From NCBI GenBank assembly GCA_049999765.1, contig JBNGIQ010005386.1:1-25619 (forward strand): a DNA stretch of 25,619 bases, written 5' to 3'. The notes below the pieces were generated by a model that saw only the letters and a program-made list of their open reading frames with translations, was not told where the DNA came from and did not search any database. This document shows positions 1-9,818 of the stretch, in pieces. This stretch comes from Phaeoceros laevis (lineage: Eukaryota; Anthocerotophyta; Anthocerotopsida; Notothyladales). The position numbers and the translations under genes are program-made. Each line of letters opens with the position of its first letter. Position 1 is the stretch's first letter.

Positions 1-1270
1 TTGAGTGCAGCTCCCTGCCCTTCTGCAAGGCATCAGTGCTTGCACACGTCTTCAGAAGGCAAATAAAAGTAACATGGTCAGCTAAAATGAGGCCTGCCTT
101 CTCCATTTGTCCATACACAACAAGCGCCTCTTGGCCGAGTCCTTGCTGTGCATACCCAGCAATCAGGGCATTCCATGTCACCACATCCTTTGTGGCCATG
201 CTGTCAAAAACCTGGCGTGCATCTTTCAATTCGCCACATTTTGCATACATGTCAACCAGGCAGATGCCAACAAACAAGTCAGTAGAATTGCCACTGTGCA
301 ACACATCAGAGTGCACTTTTCTGCCAGATTCCTAGTCGGCAGCAAATGCACAAGCTTGAAGGGCAGCTGCAAAGACGTAATCATTCGCCTTCACTCCTGA
401 CCTACGCATCTCCCGGTAGAGTTGTATGGCCTCCTTCGGTTTTCGGTGCTTAGCATGTGCAGAGATTATGGAAAACCACATGAAGACACTCGGTTTCCCT
501 ACCCTGTTGAACACACCCATGGCCTCCTGTAGCCTACCTCCACATGCATACATGCGCAAGAGATGGTTTCCCAAAAATGCGTTGGATCCGTACCCAAGCT
601 TGACAGTGAGATCATCAAGTCGTCGCCCCAACACCAGATTTTTCTCAGCCCCGCATATCCGAATGACTCTGTACAGCAGAGAGGAGGACACACGAGATTG
701 TTTCTCCGCCAAGATGGTCAAAGCGTCCACTGCTGGACTTAGCTGCCCATTCTCACAAAGTTGTTCGATTACAGCCTGAGCCGTTCCGAACCCTTGGCAC
801 TCTGGCACCGTCGGAGCACCAGCATTATGATGCAAAAAGGGGTTGGATGTAGGCTGAGCAGACCGTCCAACCTGCTTGTCCAAGGCAGCCAGCTCCGCAT
901 CCACCCAGTCAGGCTTGTAGAAGTTGTTCAGCCACAGGGGCTCCTTGGACTCCTTGTGCTTGAAGTCGGGAGAGCGCGCGCTCTTCTTGTTCGTCCTGCA
1001 GTCCCACCACAATGTGGGGTCCAAGAAATACTGCCTCCACAACACATCTTGTCGTACTTCTGCACTGATATTATCCGGTATGCATAGCTTGGCTGCTAAG
1101 CCACAGCACGGCACAAATGTGCGGCTTGTGTAAATCCATTGCCTCGGAGGCACATTTAACCTCCCCTCCAGCTCAAGGGTGTGGGCCTGCCTCTTAGCTG
1201 CTGGCATCCAAAACCGCTGATGTTGTATCCCGTTGGTGGTGCGCAACGGTAGGTGGAGGAAATGCGCCAT
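1..1270 (-). pseudogene. PPR protein with N-terminal OSB-type PDF motif; in-frame TAG; runs off the left edge
   Basis: Reading leftward from ATG at 1270, a 312-codon frame ends at TAG (332-334). Residues about 77-130 match the PDF motif of plant organellar single-stranded-DNA-binding (OSB) proteins: YFLDPTLWWD, then PDFKHKESKEPLWL, then PDWV. From about residue 165 the protein is a PPR array (MYACGGRLQEAMGVFNRV; EAIQLYREMRRSGVKANDYV). After the TAG the same frame continues as normal PPR sequence to the window edge (ESGRKVHSDVL, LVDMYAKCGELKDARQVF, DVVTWNALIAGYAQQG), with no further stop in more than 100 codons. The stop sits where PPR helices usually read D-x-E-x-G-R-K, so a single CAG-to-TAG change is the simplest explanation. 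The product probably went to an organelle. Either this is a young nonsense allele or pseudogene, or the base is a sequence error; the PPR identity is secure. Confidence 0.8.
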
Positions 1271-1791
1271 TGCTACCGCTGCAAAAACTGGAGCACTTGG
1301 CTATGGCGGCCCTCGGACTGGGAAATGTTATTCAGGTCAAGCGCAGCCACAAGCGACGTTGGCCTGCGGTTTGAAGTCACACGGAAGCACCAGCAGCAGG
1401 GACATCTGTCGGAAAAGTCACGACACCTGGCCTGGCCTCCCCATTCCAGCTGCGAGGCAAGGCGCCTCCTCCCTCCCAGTAATTAGCTTAGGAGGATTTT
1501 CGCTAAAAAAAAACGTACGATAACTCAGATTCCTTTCAAGGTTGCTCTCGATTCACTGCCAGTCCTGTCGCAGACTTGCAACCACATCCTACCACGCTTC
1601 CAAAGAGCTTAGCCCAGGCTCCTCAATGCGTAAAGCACATAGTTCTTGCAGGCTACGATAGGGTACGTTTGGATGTGCCCCTGAAAGTGTAGCTTTTTTT
1701 TTCAACTTCAAATCTTCATAACATTTCGTAGGGGCGTCAAGCTGAATATAGTTTTACATCATTAGAACCTTCAAACCTCATTGCAAAGAAA

Positions 1792-2201
1792 GTACCTTAT
1801 TTGAAGATGAATGTTTAACCTTCAAAAAGTATGGTTTGTACCCCTCTATCCACAAACCTCTATCCCTAGTGTATTTTTAGGGGTTTTTTTGGTACTTTTT
1901 GGTACTTTTTTGCACTTCTAAGCTCTCATATTTTAATTATAGGCTAAGATAAAGATGTGTAATCTATCTATATCATTGTTCTTTGAAAATGGATCAATGT
2001 AAGTTTCTCAAATTTTCGAAGTACCCACTAGTACTAAAATAGGAAGTTTTCTATTTTGAAATGCAAAAAAATGGTACTTTTTAAAAACCAAAAGTCGAGT
2101 TGTACACAAATATAGTAAGGTTTGTATGTGCTTTATTATGTTTGAAAACAATATATGGATTTCGTTAAAGTCTAAGTACATCAAGTACCGCCGAAAAGTA
2201 C
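1792..2201. promoter_or_regulatory. Cluster of eleven GTAC tetramers
   Basis: GTAC begins at 1792, 1838, 1892, 1902, 2021, 2031, 2074, 2102, 2176, 2185 and 2198, several in the context GGTACTTTTT or AAAAGTACC. One or two would be expected by chance in 410 bp of this composition. GTAC is the core bound by plant SBP/SPL factors, including copper-response elements. Whether the cluster is regulatory or merely repetitive AT-rich sequence is unknown. It lies about 0.5-0.9 kb upstream of the PDF-PPR start and 0.7-1.1 kb downstream of the 139-aa gene. Confidence 0.3.
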
Positions 2202-2375
2202 CCTCTTGTAGCTTGTAAGCACCCATGTTGAGAGCAGATTTGCACAAAGATTGCACCAAGATTGAGCAACAACGGTCCTTGTTAGCCTCTCCACAATTGC
2301 CGACAACCTATACCCTCTCCTCTAGACAATTTTAGCTTATCCCCTCTTATAATGTTCATCCGTCATCTAGTGTTC

Positions 2376-2443
2376 TTCACATTTTTTGTTTTAAGCTTGC
2401 TTCATAGACTTCACATTTTTTACTTTAAGCTTGCTTCATAGAT
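2376..2443. repeat. Two tandem copies of a 34-bp unit
   Basis: Unit 2376-2409 (beginning TTCACATTTTTT and containing AAGCTTGCTTCATAGA) is followed at once by 2410-2443 with three mismatches. The copies have diverged slightly, so this is probably real rather than an assembly duplication. Confidence 0.85.
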
Positions 2444-2886
2444 TGCAAGAACATTTTTTCCAGAAGCCTTAGCCTTCCCTGTAAGGCTCCTTCCCAGTGC
2501 AACTTGTGCTGCAACCAAGGCTGTGTGAGTAGGCAGAACTTCGATGCCAACCGTAAGAAAAGGTGTGAAACAGGGATGTGCAAGGCAAAGTGGTTCAGGT
2601 CGTCTCATCAGGCCTCTTTGTTTGCGGTACTAATTTTCAGTCTTGAAGCACTGCTGGGACAGAATGTCACCAGTTATGCAAGTAGTCCCAACCACTAGTC
2701 TTACAAAAAAACAAACTCACCTCCACTCTTTGCCGCACTGTGACACACAAGACACACATTGATTCACCTCACTTTTCAGTCCCACCTACGCCAAGTGGCT
2801 GGAAGCATACAAGTCCCCTTGCTAGTTGCTATGGGGCAAAGAGTAGGTACAAGGAAGCAGCTGTGGTTACTGGAACAGTTGGTGCA

Positions 2887-3306
2887 CTAGTGTAAACTTC
2901 GATAGAAATCGATCCCAAGAACTTTTTTCTGCCGATGCGGGAAGGTGACTGTCTTGGGATTGTCGGGATCTTCGGCATAGTTGCCATAGTTGTCCCAGTT
3001 GATGAAGCCGCCGTCTCCCACAAGGGTGAATGTGCCATGGGTGAGGATATAGATGTCAACGCCGATTGTGCCCCACCAGCCAGGCTTTAGCTCCATGTGA
3101 ATACTTGTCGAATTATTCAAATCGGACAATTGTTGGGGGTGGCAGACCACCACGTTGTGCTTGGGGTGCACGCTCCTCAGATGAGACACAATGCCCCTGA
3201 TGGCGGCGTCGTGCTTCACGCTGCCGTCGCTGAAGTTCTTCTGCAGGAAAGAGTAGGTGTTAGGGAGGATCTTGGCGAGCTTTGCCGGCGAGACGTCCTC
3301 GGCCAT
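2887..3306 (-). CDS. Unrecognised 139-aa soluble protein
   Basis: The frame from ATG at 3306 to the stop at 2887 is intronless and looks complete. It starts MAEDVSPAKLAKILPNTYSF and ends KKVLGIDFYRSLH. I see no signal peptide or membrane segment and only one cysteine. The first 50 residues are likely helical. The rest looks beta-rich, with a compact block around residues 60-115 (HNVVVCHPQQL, HMELKPGWWGTIGVDIYI, GTFTLVGDGGFINWDNYG). Such His/Glu plus Gly-rich strand patterns occur in small cupin-like or stress-induced plant proteins, but I cannot assign a family. Codon use and internal consistency favour a real gene. It is head-to-head with the ABI-like gene, 361 bp between the two ATGs. Confidence 0.6.
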   Translation of the reverse strand: MAEDVSPAKLAKILPNTYSFLQKNFSDGSVKHDAAIRGIVSHLRSVHPKHNVVVCHPQQLSDLNNSTSIHMELKPGWWGTIGVDIYILTHGTFTLVGDGGFINWDNYGNYAEDPDNPKTVTFPHRQKKVLGIDFYRSLH

Positions 3307-3442
3307 CTTCGACTCTCTGGAGGCAATTGGAATTCGAAGAATAGGCTTGTAGTAGAAGCTCGAGGACTCCCCATCCTGACCTCAAGCAAGGAACTCCGAG
3401 CATACGCGCATACGCACGATGGTGGTTTTCCTGAAGGCGCGC

Positions 3443-3486
3443 TTCCTCCCCCAATTTCTGATGTACATAAGAAATTGGGGGAGGAA
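3443..3486. repeat. Perfect inverted repeat, 17-bp arms, 10-nt loop
   Basis: Arm 3443-3459 (TTCCTCCCCCAATTTCT) is exactly complementary to 3470-3486; the loop is GATGTACATA. It lies 137 bp upstream of the 139-aa gene ATG and 182 bp upstream of the ABI-like ATG, so it falls in the shared promoter or in a 5' leader. It would form a strong hairpin in RNA of either strand. Confidence 0.9.
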
Positions 3487-3667
3487 TGCATGAAGTCGCG
3501 TCCGGATCGACACTGCTCTCTACTCGGGTTAGCCTCTGGTTGATGCATGGTTCATCGCCTGACTAGACTACACTCTATAGTTTAGTCCATTCGCTCGAGT
3601 TTACTTCTCCAGCTCGCGCTGGGCTGGCCGATGCGAGCCTTCACCTTCACTTACACGCAGTGTCAAC

Positions 3668-5469
3668 ATGCACCAGCGTGCTCCTCCACGATCTGCGGCG
3701 GCAGAGGAGCCACACCTCACCTACGATGAAGCTTCTACGCAGCGAAGCAGGCATTTCTCCGTGGCTTTGCAGGTCTACATCTACTTTTTTTGGCTGATTC
3801 AGCTGAAACTGTGGCGTGGCTGATGTGAGTCTGCTGAATGCAGGAGCTGAAAAATCTTCGTCCCCAGTTGTACTCAGCTGCTGAGTACTTCGAGTCTTCT
3901 TATCACTACAGTGACCAAAAGCAAGTGTAAGAGATTTCTCCTATTCTCCACAAATGTGCGTGGTTTCTACTCCGCGAAAAAACCCTAACTGTACTAGTGG
4001 CCGTCATGCCAGGGTGTTGGACAATTTGAAAGACTATTCTGTCAAAGCGCTTGTGAATGCTGTGGATCACCTAGGTACTGTTGCCTATAAGCTGAATGAC
4101 CTGCTTGCTCAGGAGAACTCTGAACTTGAGACCACTCAAACAAGAAGCGACTCTCTTACTCAGGTAGGACCCATCTTACCTGTACTGCCGAAGTTTGTGC
4201 CAATGTCCCAAGTTACATTTTTTTCTGAAATGTGTCAGTGAATGTGCAGCGATTACGCGCATGCCAAGAGCATTCAGATCGTGAGGGGATGAAGCAGCAG
4301 TCACTGATCAGGACATGTCCCCGAAATTATAGCCACTACGTTCTCGTGGGCAAGAAACTCGTCTGCGAATGAAGCTATAGGCTGCACCTGTACTTTTGTC
4401 AGGTGATTCCAGTGGTTTATCAGAGTGAGTGACCCAAGTATGTGTGGTCACAGATCCGCTAGCAGAAGAGAAGGCTCAAACCAGTGGAGAAAATTTCTCT
4501 CAGGCGTTCAACCCGGAGCAACTGCATCCTGTTCAAGCTGAGCAAAGTCCTGCAGGTATTATCCTTGAAAAAATGTGGGTCCTGAGACCAAAACTCCTCA
4601 GGGTTCTAGCCGAAGTTTATGCTCTTTGTATGGACTGACAACTGGTTGGGGATACTGACATCTATTATGATTGAAAAATGCAGTAGTGAACGGGTCAAAG
4701 TCCCTTCTATGGCACTTATCATCAGATACAACTCCTTCAAGTCAAGGAAGCTGGTGATGGCCTCTCCCTTTTACTGTTTTGCTTGCCGATAGAGGTCATG
4801 GCTTGCATGCACAAGCAACGCCTATGTTCAGAAACAAAAGGCAATTAATTGTCAATGCTGTAACTTGTCTTATCTTGCTGTGTCAACAGGGTGTCTCGTA
4901 CTTCCTATTCGAGCAATGGGCGGCCTGAATCAGCAATTGCTCGAGATTCGTTTCTTTCTCTCCCCTCAGGTCTGCGTCCAGGTTCTATGCTTGTAGTGAT
5001 TGACGTCAGCTGCTCATCCAGTGATCAACAAGGCAAGCTATCTCTTTTCTCAACGTGCCTTTCTGTTTTACCAGATTTAGATTCTACAAGAAATCCGTCT
5101 CCAGCTAGCATTTCACCATCAGCTTTGATCCAGCCCAAGAACGATCGTCGAACACCACCTCTTACCACCACAACTTCCTCAAACTCCACACCCGGTAGAA
5201 ATGTACGTTGACTCCGTGGCTTTGCAACTCAAATACTCCACGGAGCTGGCCAGCGTGTGTAATGGATTGGACTCGGGGATGATTATGTTTTACAGTTGAG
5301 GCCTTTGAAAGTCGCAGAAGCAGTAAGCCGATTTTGTGCTTTGCAGGTTACTGCTGAGGCGCAAGTTGCACCCGCCGACATCGGAAGTACCGAGCAGCCG
5401 CATGCTTCCAGTAGAAACTTTCTTTCCAACATTCTAGGGCGACGAGCTAAGCAAGGCATACCGGCATAG
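3668..5469 (+). CDS. ABIL: ABI-like protein (ABIL), SCAR/WAVE complex subunit
   Basis: Nine exons close in phase: 3668-3772, 3844-3926, 4013-4163, 4250-4349, 4454-4555, 4684-4753, 4890-4969, 5075-5202 and 5347-5469, giving 313 aa, within the usual plant ABIL length. Diagnostic N-terminal blocks are ELKNLRPQLYSAAEYFESSY, DNLKDYSVKALVNAVDHLGT and YKLNDLLAQ, the conserved helical region that binds the SCAR/WAVE core. A KSLLWHL block lies in exon 6 (plant ABILs have a similar SLSWHL). The middle and C-terminus are Ser/Pro/Thr-rich, ending NILGRRAKQGIPA. In plants the complex activates ARP2/3 for actin nucleation in epidermal shape and polarised growth. Two details are uncertain. Intron 4 appears to use a GC donor (4350). 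The 105-nt intron 4970-5074 is in frame and stop-free, so retaining it would add 35 residues. Confidence 0.85.
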
Positions 5470-5515
5470 ATTTCTGCGGGCATTAAATGTATTCGCGTAT
5501 GATAAAATCAAGAGT

Positions 5516-7300
5516 TCAACTCGTTGCAGAAACAACCATAGTGGTAATTGATTTGGCTGGACATCGAACAGTGATCAGCGAGGTATCGAAAAACAACTTG
5601 GGTAGCCCTGTGTGGTTGTGCGTAGCGCTGGTTTCAAACAAGGCAACCTGCAATGCCTGCGATTTCAACTTGGTAGAGGCGTGGGATACTTCATACCTGA
5701 TATCCTTGTTGTTTTCTGTTGGATTAGTACCCACGATGATAACATTTTCGCCTGTTGGATCCATTGCTACAACCAGGAAACTGCTGACCGAATCATACAC
5801 CAAAATGTGGAAGCTGGGCCGAATCCATCTACTGAAGTGCATGAGGGCAAAATATTGCTTCCTTAGTTGGACAGTGATGGGCGAGCTCTGGTAGCGAAAC
5901 TGAGCTTGTAACAATCCCCAGGCACCCCCCTCAGGATCTTCGACTGCTTGCCAGTAACACCATGCAGATGGTTGGAGCTCATTCAAGTCCAGAGTCACAT
6001 GCTTCGCTACTCCCAAAGCTATGTCTAGCTCGTCCCCACTCCAATTCAATGGTCCATATTCAGACATCCACAACTTCTTCTTCAGTCTCCTTACAGTTTC
6101 TCGGACCTACAAGCACACATACCAAGGAAGTTTCAAAGTTTGAGCCTGCAACAAAAACGAACGTCAGTCAGTCAAGTCTAGTTTTTAGAGTTAACAGACA
6201 CCTGTATGCGATTTGCCTCTCGCTCGTTTCGCACATCGTTGATGTAAGAGTGAACATTTACTTGCTCTAAAACTGCGAGTGCCTCTGGTCTCATGGCTTT
6301 CAAAACTCCAACAGTGTTTTTCGTCCAGGCATCAAAGCCAGAAACCTTCGTGGACAGCCCCTTACTTAACAGGAAATCTTGCAAGTGCAGAATCACCTGA
6401 ACCAAAACACGAAACTCCTTAGCATTAGAAAGTGTACAGATCTCAGGTGCGTCCAATCTGGTGCTCATGCACTACTTCAGACCTTCTCAGCAGATTTGGC
6501 TGAAAAATTGCAGCCTTCTTGACTTTTCTTCCTTTTGTTTATATACCACCACCCTTCAACAGGTTCATTGAACCCAGCTAGGTAGTCAAACTTGATGCCC
6601 CACACTTCTGCATACTGCTTGACCACTTCAGTAATATAGTCTGCAAACGCCTTGTGGTACTCTGGCTTCAAATTTTCTTGTCCCCACCACTTGTTCCCTG
6701 TTCCATCACTCACTCATGAATCATGGTGAGCCTACAGCAGACAACACCAAAGTATCCCATAAGAAGACCTTTCAAGGCTGAAACTACCCATTCACTGCAA
6801 ATGCTTCAGAAGTTTATCGAGACAGTTAGTCACCTGTTACAGAGCCACTGTACGTCATCCAATGTGGAGGGGAGTTGGAGAATGCTTCTGTCAGATTTAC
6901 ACCTCGCTGAATGGCACCCAGCAATACCCTCCGCTGACGCTCATCCGCTGACCAGTCATAAGCAGCCAAGGGCCCGCCCTTAAAGCCAGGAATGTCACCA
7001 AATGGGCGCAAATGTGTGTCAAAAGAAGGATTAGCTCCGCCGCCTATGTTGTAACGGGCGATTGTTAGCCCCAGTCCCTTCTTCTGATCGAAGAGCAGGT
7101 CTAGTATGAAATTCATGTCCTCCTCTGGTAAGCCCCCGACAAAGTTTGCCCACCTGAGGTGACAGTGCTCAATACAGAGTTCCCCTTGCAGTCTACCAAG
7201 CTACGCAATAGGGAACCTGAGCAATCCACTCTACGTACCAGCACAGAGAAGTACCCCAGCCCTCCCACGTGAAGCTTCTGCTCGATGATGGGCCGGCCAT
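5516..7300 (-). CDS. GH30 family glycosidase, endo-beta-1,6-galactanase-like
   Basis: Five exons on the complement (7300-7239, 7153-6834, 6712-6483, 6396-6202, 6106-5516) join in phase to 465 aa. Family landmarks run in order: WEGWGTSLCWWANFVGG at the N-terminus; GLGLTIARYNIGGGANP; NSPPHWMTYSGSVT; the acid/base motif AGFNEP (E177); VSGFDAW; VNVHSYINDVRNE; the nucleophile motif LWMSEYGPLNWSG (E285); SAWCYWQAVED and WGLLQAQF; then a beta-sandwich C-terminal domain ending ITTMVVSATS. Such enzymes cleave beta-1,6-galactan side chains of arabinogalactan proteins; the substrate here is inferred from the family. No signal peptide precedes the first domain: the frame upstream of the chosen ATG is closed by a TAA, so either a 5' exon is missed or the protein is N-terminally short. 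The exon 3 acceptor (CATGAG) is weak but phase-correct. The stop is 46 bp from the convergent ABI-like stop. Confidence 0.88.
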
Positions 7301-7342
7301 CACGTCCACAAACTCTTCCTGTATGCGACTAACTCGTGGGGA

Positions 7343-7906
7343 TTAGTTATGCAATAGCCACACTAAAACCACCATGTAAGGGCATCCCCTTTTTTCTCCT
7401 ACCTTGATAGGAATGGGGGCCCAGAATGTCATCCAACTCCTCAGGGACATTCCCGAAGGAGGTTTGGCGTGTGCCCTGCTTCCACTCTGAACGGCTTTCT
7501 CAACGCTGGAAAGTTGTTCTCCTTGAGATGGAGTACGACCTGGCAGCTCGTTTCTCACGGCCAGAAGAGCGAGTCCACCTCTTGAACCACTCCTCCCTCC
7601 GCGAAAACCTATTACCGGCCAGCTGACCGTGACTTCCATACATCCTCCCCGGAGCTTCTCCCACGGCTTCAGCTGAGCTTTCTCACAACTCCAAGAGCTG
7701 CTCCCTTTGCAGTGCAGGTTACCGTTGCACCATCGATGGATGAAAGCATGTTGGTAGCTGGCCTGTGCCCCCGAACATTGCCTCACCACCTTGAGCGGAC
7801 ATCGTGGAACTGTCCTCCTCTCTGGACTGCATGTACTCCAACTGAAGGGCATATCTCGGAGGCCAATGCTCTGCTTCTTCTCGAAGTCCCCGAGTCGGAA
7901 GCACAC
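7343..7906 (-). other. 187-codon open frame, unrecognised, doubtful
   Basis: The frame spans most of the region upstream of the GH30 gene and ends 43 bp before its ATG (last residues MVVLVWLLHN). It is Arg/Ser/Gly-rich and resembles no family I know; an alternative minus frame at 7719-7925 overlaps it. It may be a leader or non-coding transcript of the GH30 gene, or chance. Around 7527-7565 short stretches resemble sequence at 11700-11790, partly inverted, which suggests that the area was shuffled by duplication. The rest of 7301-8129 holds nothing else I can support. Confidence 0.2.
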
Positions 7907-8129
7907 AAACTGGTGAATCCGTCACCTGGTCATAAAATTCTCCATCCTTGAGACTAGAGAAATTGAGCGCGCGTGAAGGTTGGACTGTTGGACTTCGGAC
8001 GGAGAGCGGCTTATCAGGTCTCAGTATTCAGGCCACTTGCCACAAGCAATGGGTGAGCGCCAGCTCCTCCATACACCTTCAGCCTAGAGGAGCACCTGCA
8101 CTCCTCACCTCCTGAACTCGGTATAGCAA

Positions 8130-8234
8130 ACAAGTGGCTTTCAGATGCTCCTCCACGTGTTGTGTTCTGCTTCCTAGCTTCGGAAATTTCATTGGTTTGG
8201 AGCTAGACTCGGTATTACGCTCGGGTCCTCGGCC
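8130..8234. repeat. Dispersed repeat, copy A
   Basis: Begins ACAAGTGGCTTTCAGATGCT, contains a CACGTG G-box, the block CTTCGGAAATTTCATTGGTT and GACTCGGTATTACGC. Clearly homologous to copies at 11548-11672 and 16042-16172. No terminal inverted repeats or coding capacity are visible. Confidence 0.8.
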
Positions 8235-8960
8235 CCGAAACTCCCGAGGCCAAAAGGGACGGTAGCATCTCCGTAGTCGCCTCGTGCTCCGCTTACTGCG
8301 CTGTTTTCTGACAGCAGCGAACCGCGGCCTGCAGTCTGCCGGTCAACCTGTCGAATACCTTCAGTGGTCGAATGCCTGACTTCGTCGACGTCCTAGTCCT
8401 CAGCTTGACTTGGCTTGACTGGTACAGAAGGTATTCTAGTACTGGAGTACTTGAATTCTAGAAAAACGTTTTTGATGGGTATGGCACCAGGCTTATAGGA
8501 AGCCTCTAAATGGCATCAAGCGAGTCGGGTTTGCACAAAGTGCAACCTCACCTTCAAGGGCGAGATGAAGCTCTAGGGTGGACCAGAAGCTGTTGCGCAC
8601 AGAACTAGCACTCTCCTCATAGGCAGGGACTACTTTCTTGCCTCTTGGAGGTTGGACAATTCCGTCCCTGAAAAGGTACTAGCAGATTCCTGGAAAAACT
8701 GAATAACCGAGCCGTGAGTATATTTGAGCCTTGGTCATGAACTGAAAAACTGGCAACAAGCAGAGGTGTTAACACAGCGAGCTTATGTCATGGGCCATTG
8801 GCTAATCGTAGTTGTAATGACCCAATTGGTTGCAGACTCGGTGCCAGCAAGTAGTAGACAGCCCACATCTCAACCCAATGTTGTGTTCTTGCCGGCAGTT
8901 TTGCATGGGATTGACATTTACATTTTCTTCCAAGTAATAAATAAGCTAGAGCTTTCAGCT
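8235..8960. other. Gap with no recognisable gene
   Basis: No open frame of plausible composition is seen on either strand, and nothing matches a family I know. The right end leads directly into the GH30 exon fragment at 8961. Confidence 0.5.
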
Positions 8961-9113
8961 GATACTGCTTGACCACTTCAGTAATGTAGTCTGCAAACGC
9001 CTTGTGGTACACTGGCTTCAAATTTTCTTGTCAAATTTTCTTGTCCCCCACCACTTGTTCCCTGTTCCATCACTCACTAATGAGTCATGGTGGGCCTACA
9101 GCAGACAACACAT
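8961..9113 (-). pseudogene. Fragment of GH30 gene (5' half of exon 3 plus part of intron 2)
   Basis: Nearly identical to 6611-6750 of the live GH30 gene: the complement reads from the KQYA/VVK region back through KPxYHKAFADYITEVV to GTGNKWWG and the start of intron 2. It is dead. A 13-bp exact tandem duplication (9019-9031, 9032-9044) and an extra G in the run after TGGTGG break the frame, and no other exon adjoins. It carries a cleaner intron acceptor (CATTAG) than the live gene and shares GGGCCTAC with the copy at 11.4 kb where the live gene has GAGCCTAC. Confidence 0.88.
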
Positions 9114-9458
9114 CGCAGTTCAGAGAGATGCATTAGGCAAAGGGACGCTTTAGCCGCATTTTTGGTAGGTCGTATTTTGTAGTTCGACAAGGTAATTAGC
9201 GTAGTGCCGGGATGGGGGACCTTTTCGGGGACACGTGGTTCTTTAAAAAAGCTGGAAGGAAGACAGTCAAAGTTTCACAGCGCGCGCCATTGCTGTCCGG
9301 CTCCAATCCAGACCGCCGAAATATGAATTTACATATTTGTACCTTCCGCCGTACCGAGCTCCTACGCCGGGCCTCGCCTGGCGTAAGAAGCTCGAGTCAT
9401 GAATTTGGCAAGGTATTTCCTTCGGGTGGAACCTGCAGATCGGTGTGCTTCCATCTAC

Positions 9459-9500
9459 ATTGTTCCTGCACTCAAGCACATTGTTCCTGCACTCAAGCAC
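9459..9500. repeat. 21-bp exact tandem duplication
   Basis: 9459-9479 and 9480-9500 are identical (ATTGTTCCTGCACTCAAGCAC). It keeps frame and doubles the residues IVPALKH in the surrounding unrecognised frame. Confidence 0.95.
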
Positions 9501-9818
9501 ACAATTCAATCGCACCACTACCTGGAGAGCAAGGGAGACTACGCTGACAAGCTCCTCAAGCTGAGCGGTGGCATTTCCGATGTCCCGGGCCCAAGCTATG
9601 CCAAAGCCATACGGGCCTTCGGGAGGTGCGTTGTAGTAGGGCAAGACGACTTTGAGAATGTGTGCTGCATTTTCTGCTGCCAGATGGACAATACTTTGTG
9701 AAGCAGTACCTGCACGTCAACGGATTCATGAAGATTGTCCGCCTCTGCGACTTGGACACCGCTCTGAGGACCTACTTCCGAACCCGGTTCTTCTGCATCA
9801 GGGAACGGGTGAGCAAGG

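Larger units (their letters stand above)
1271..2819. other. Intergenic stretch, AT-rich between about 1660 and 2450
   Basis: No gene is visible on either strand; open frames here are short and resemble nothing I know. The left 200 bp would hold the promoter and leader of the PDF-PPR gene. The middle is rich in A/T runs and carries the GTAC cluster and a 34-bp tandem duplication listed separately. It could be decayed transposon sequence, but no terminal repeats or coding remnants are seen. Confidence 0.5.

Noticed and set aside
332-334. Stop codon of the PDF-PPR gene rescued by RNA editing
   Set aside because: U-to-C editing of stops is known for organellar, not nuclear, transcripts; a point mutation or base error is simpler.
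3443-3486. MicroRNA precursor
   Set aside because: The 17-bp stem is too short for a plant miRNA precursor and has no extended imperfect pairing outside the arms.
7343-7906. Signal-peptide exon for the GH30 gene (MVVLVWLL near 7370)
   Set aside because: No GT donor lies in a position that would join this short hydrophobic stretch in frame to the first GH30 exon.
8788-9021. Minus-strand 77-codon frame as a gene
   Set aside because: Only its first 20 or so codons resemble GH30 exon 3; the rest is chance, and the exon copy is frame-broken.
9267-9644. Minus-strand 125-codon frame
   Set aside because: It is antisense to the plus-strand orphan frames, which are longer and continue over 1.3 kb; composition does not favour it.
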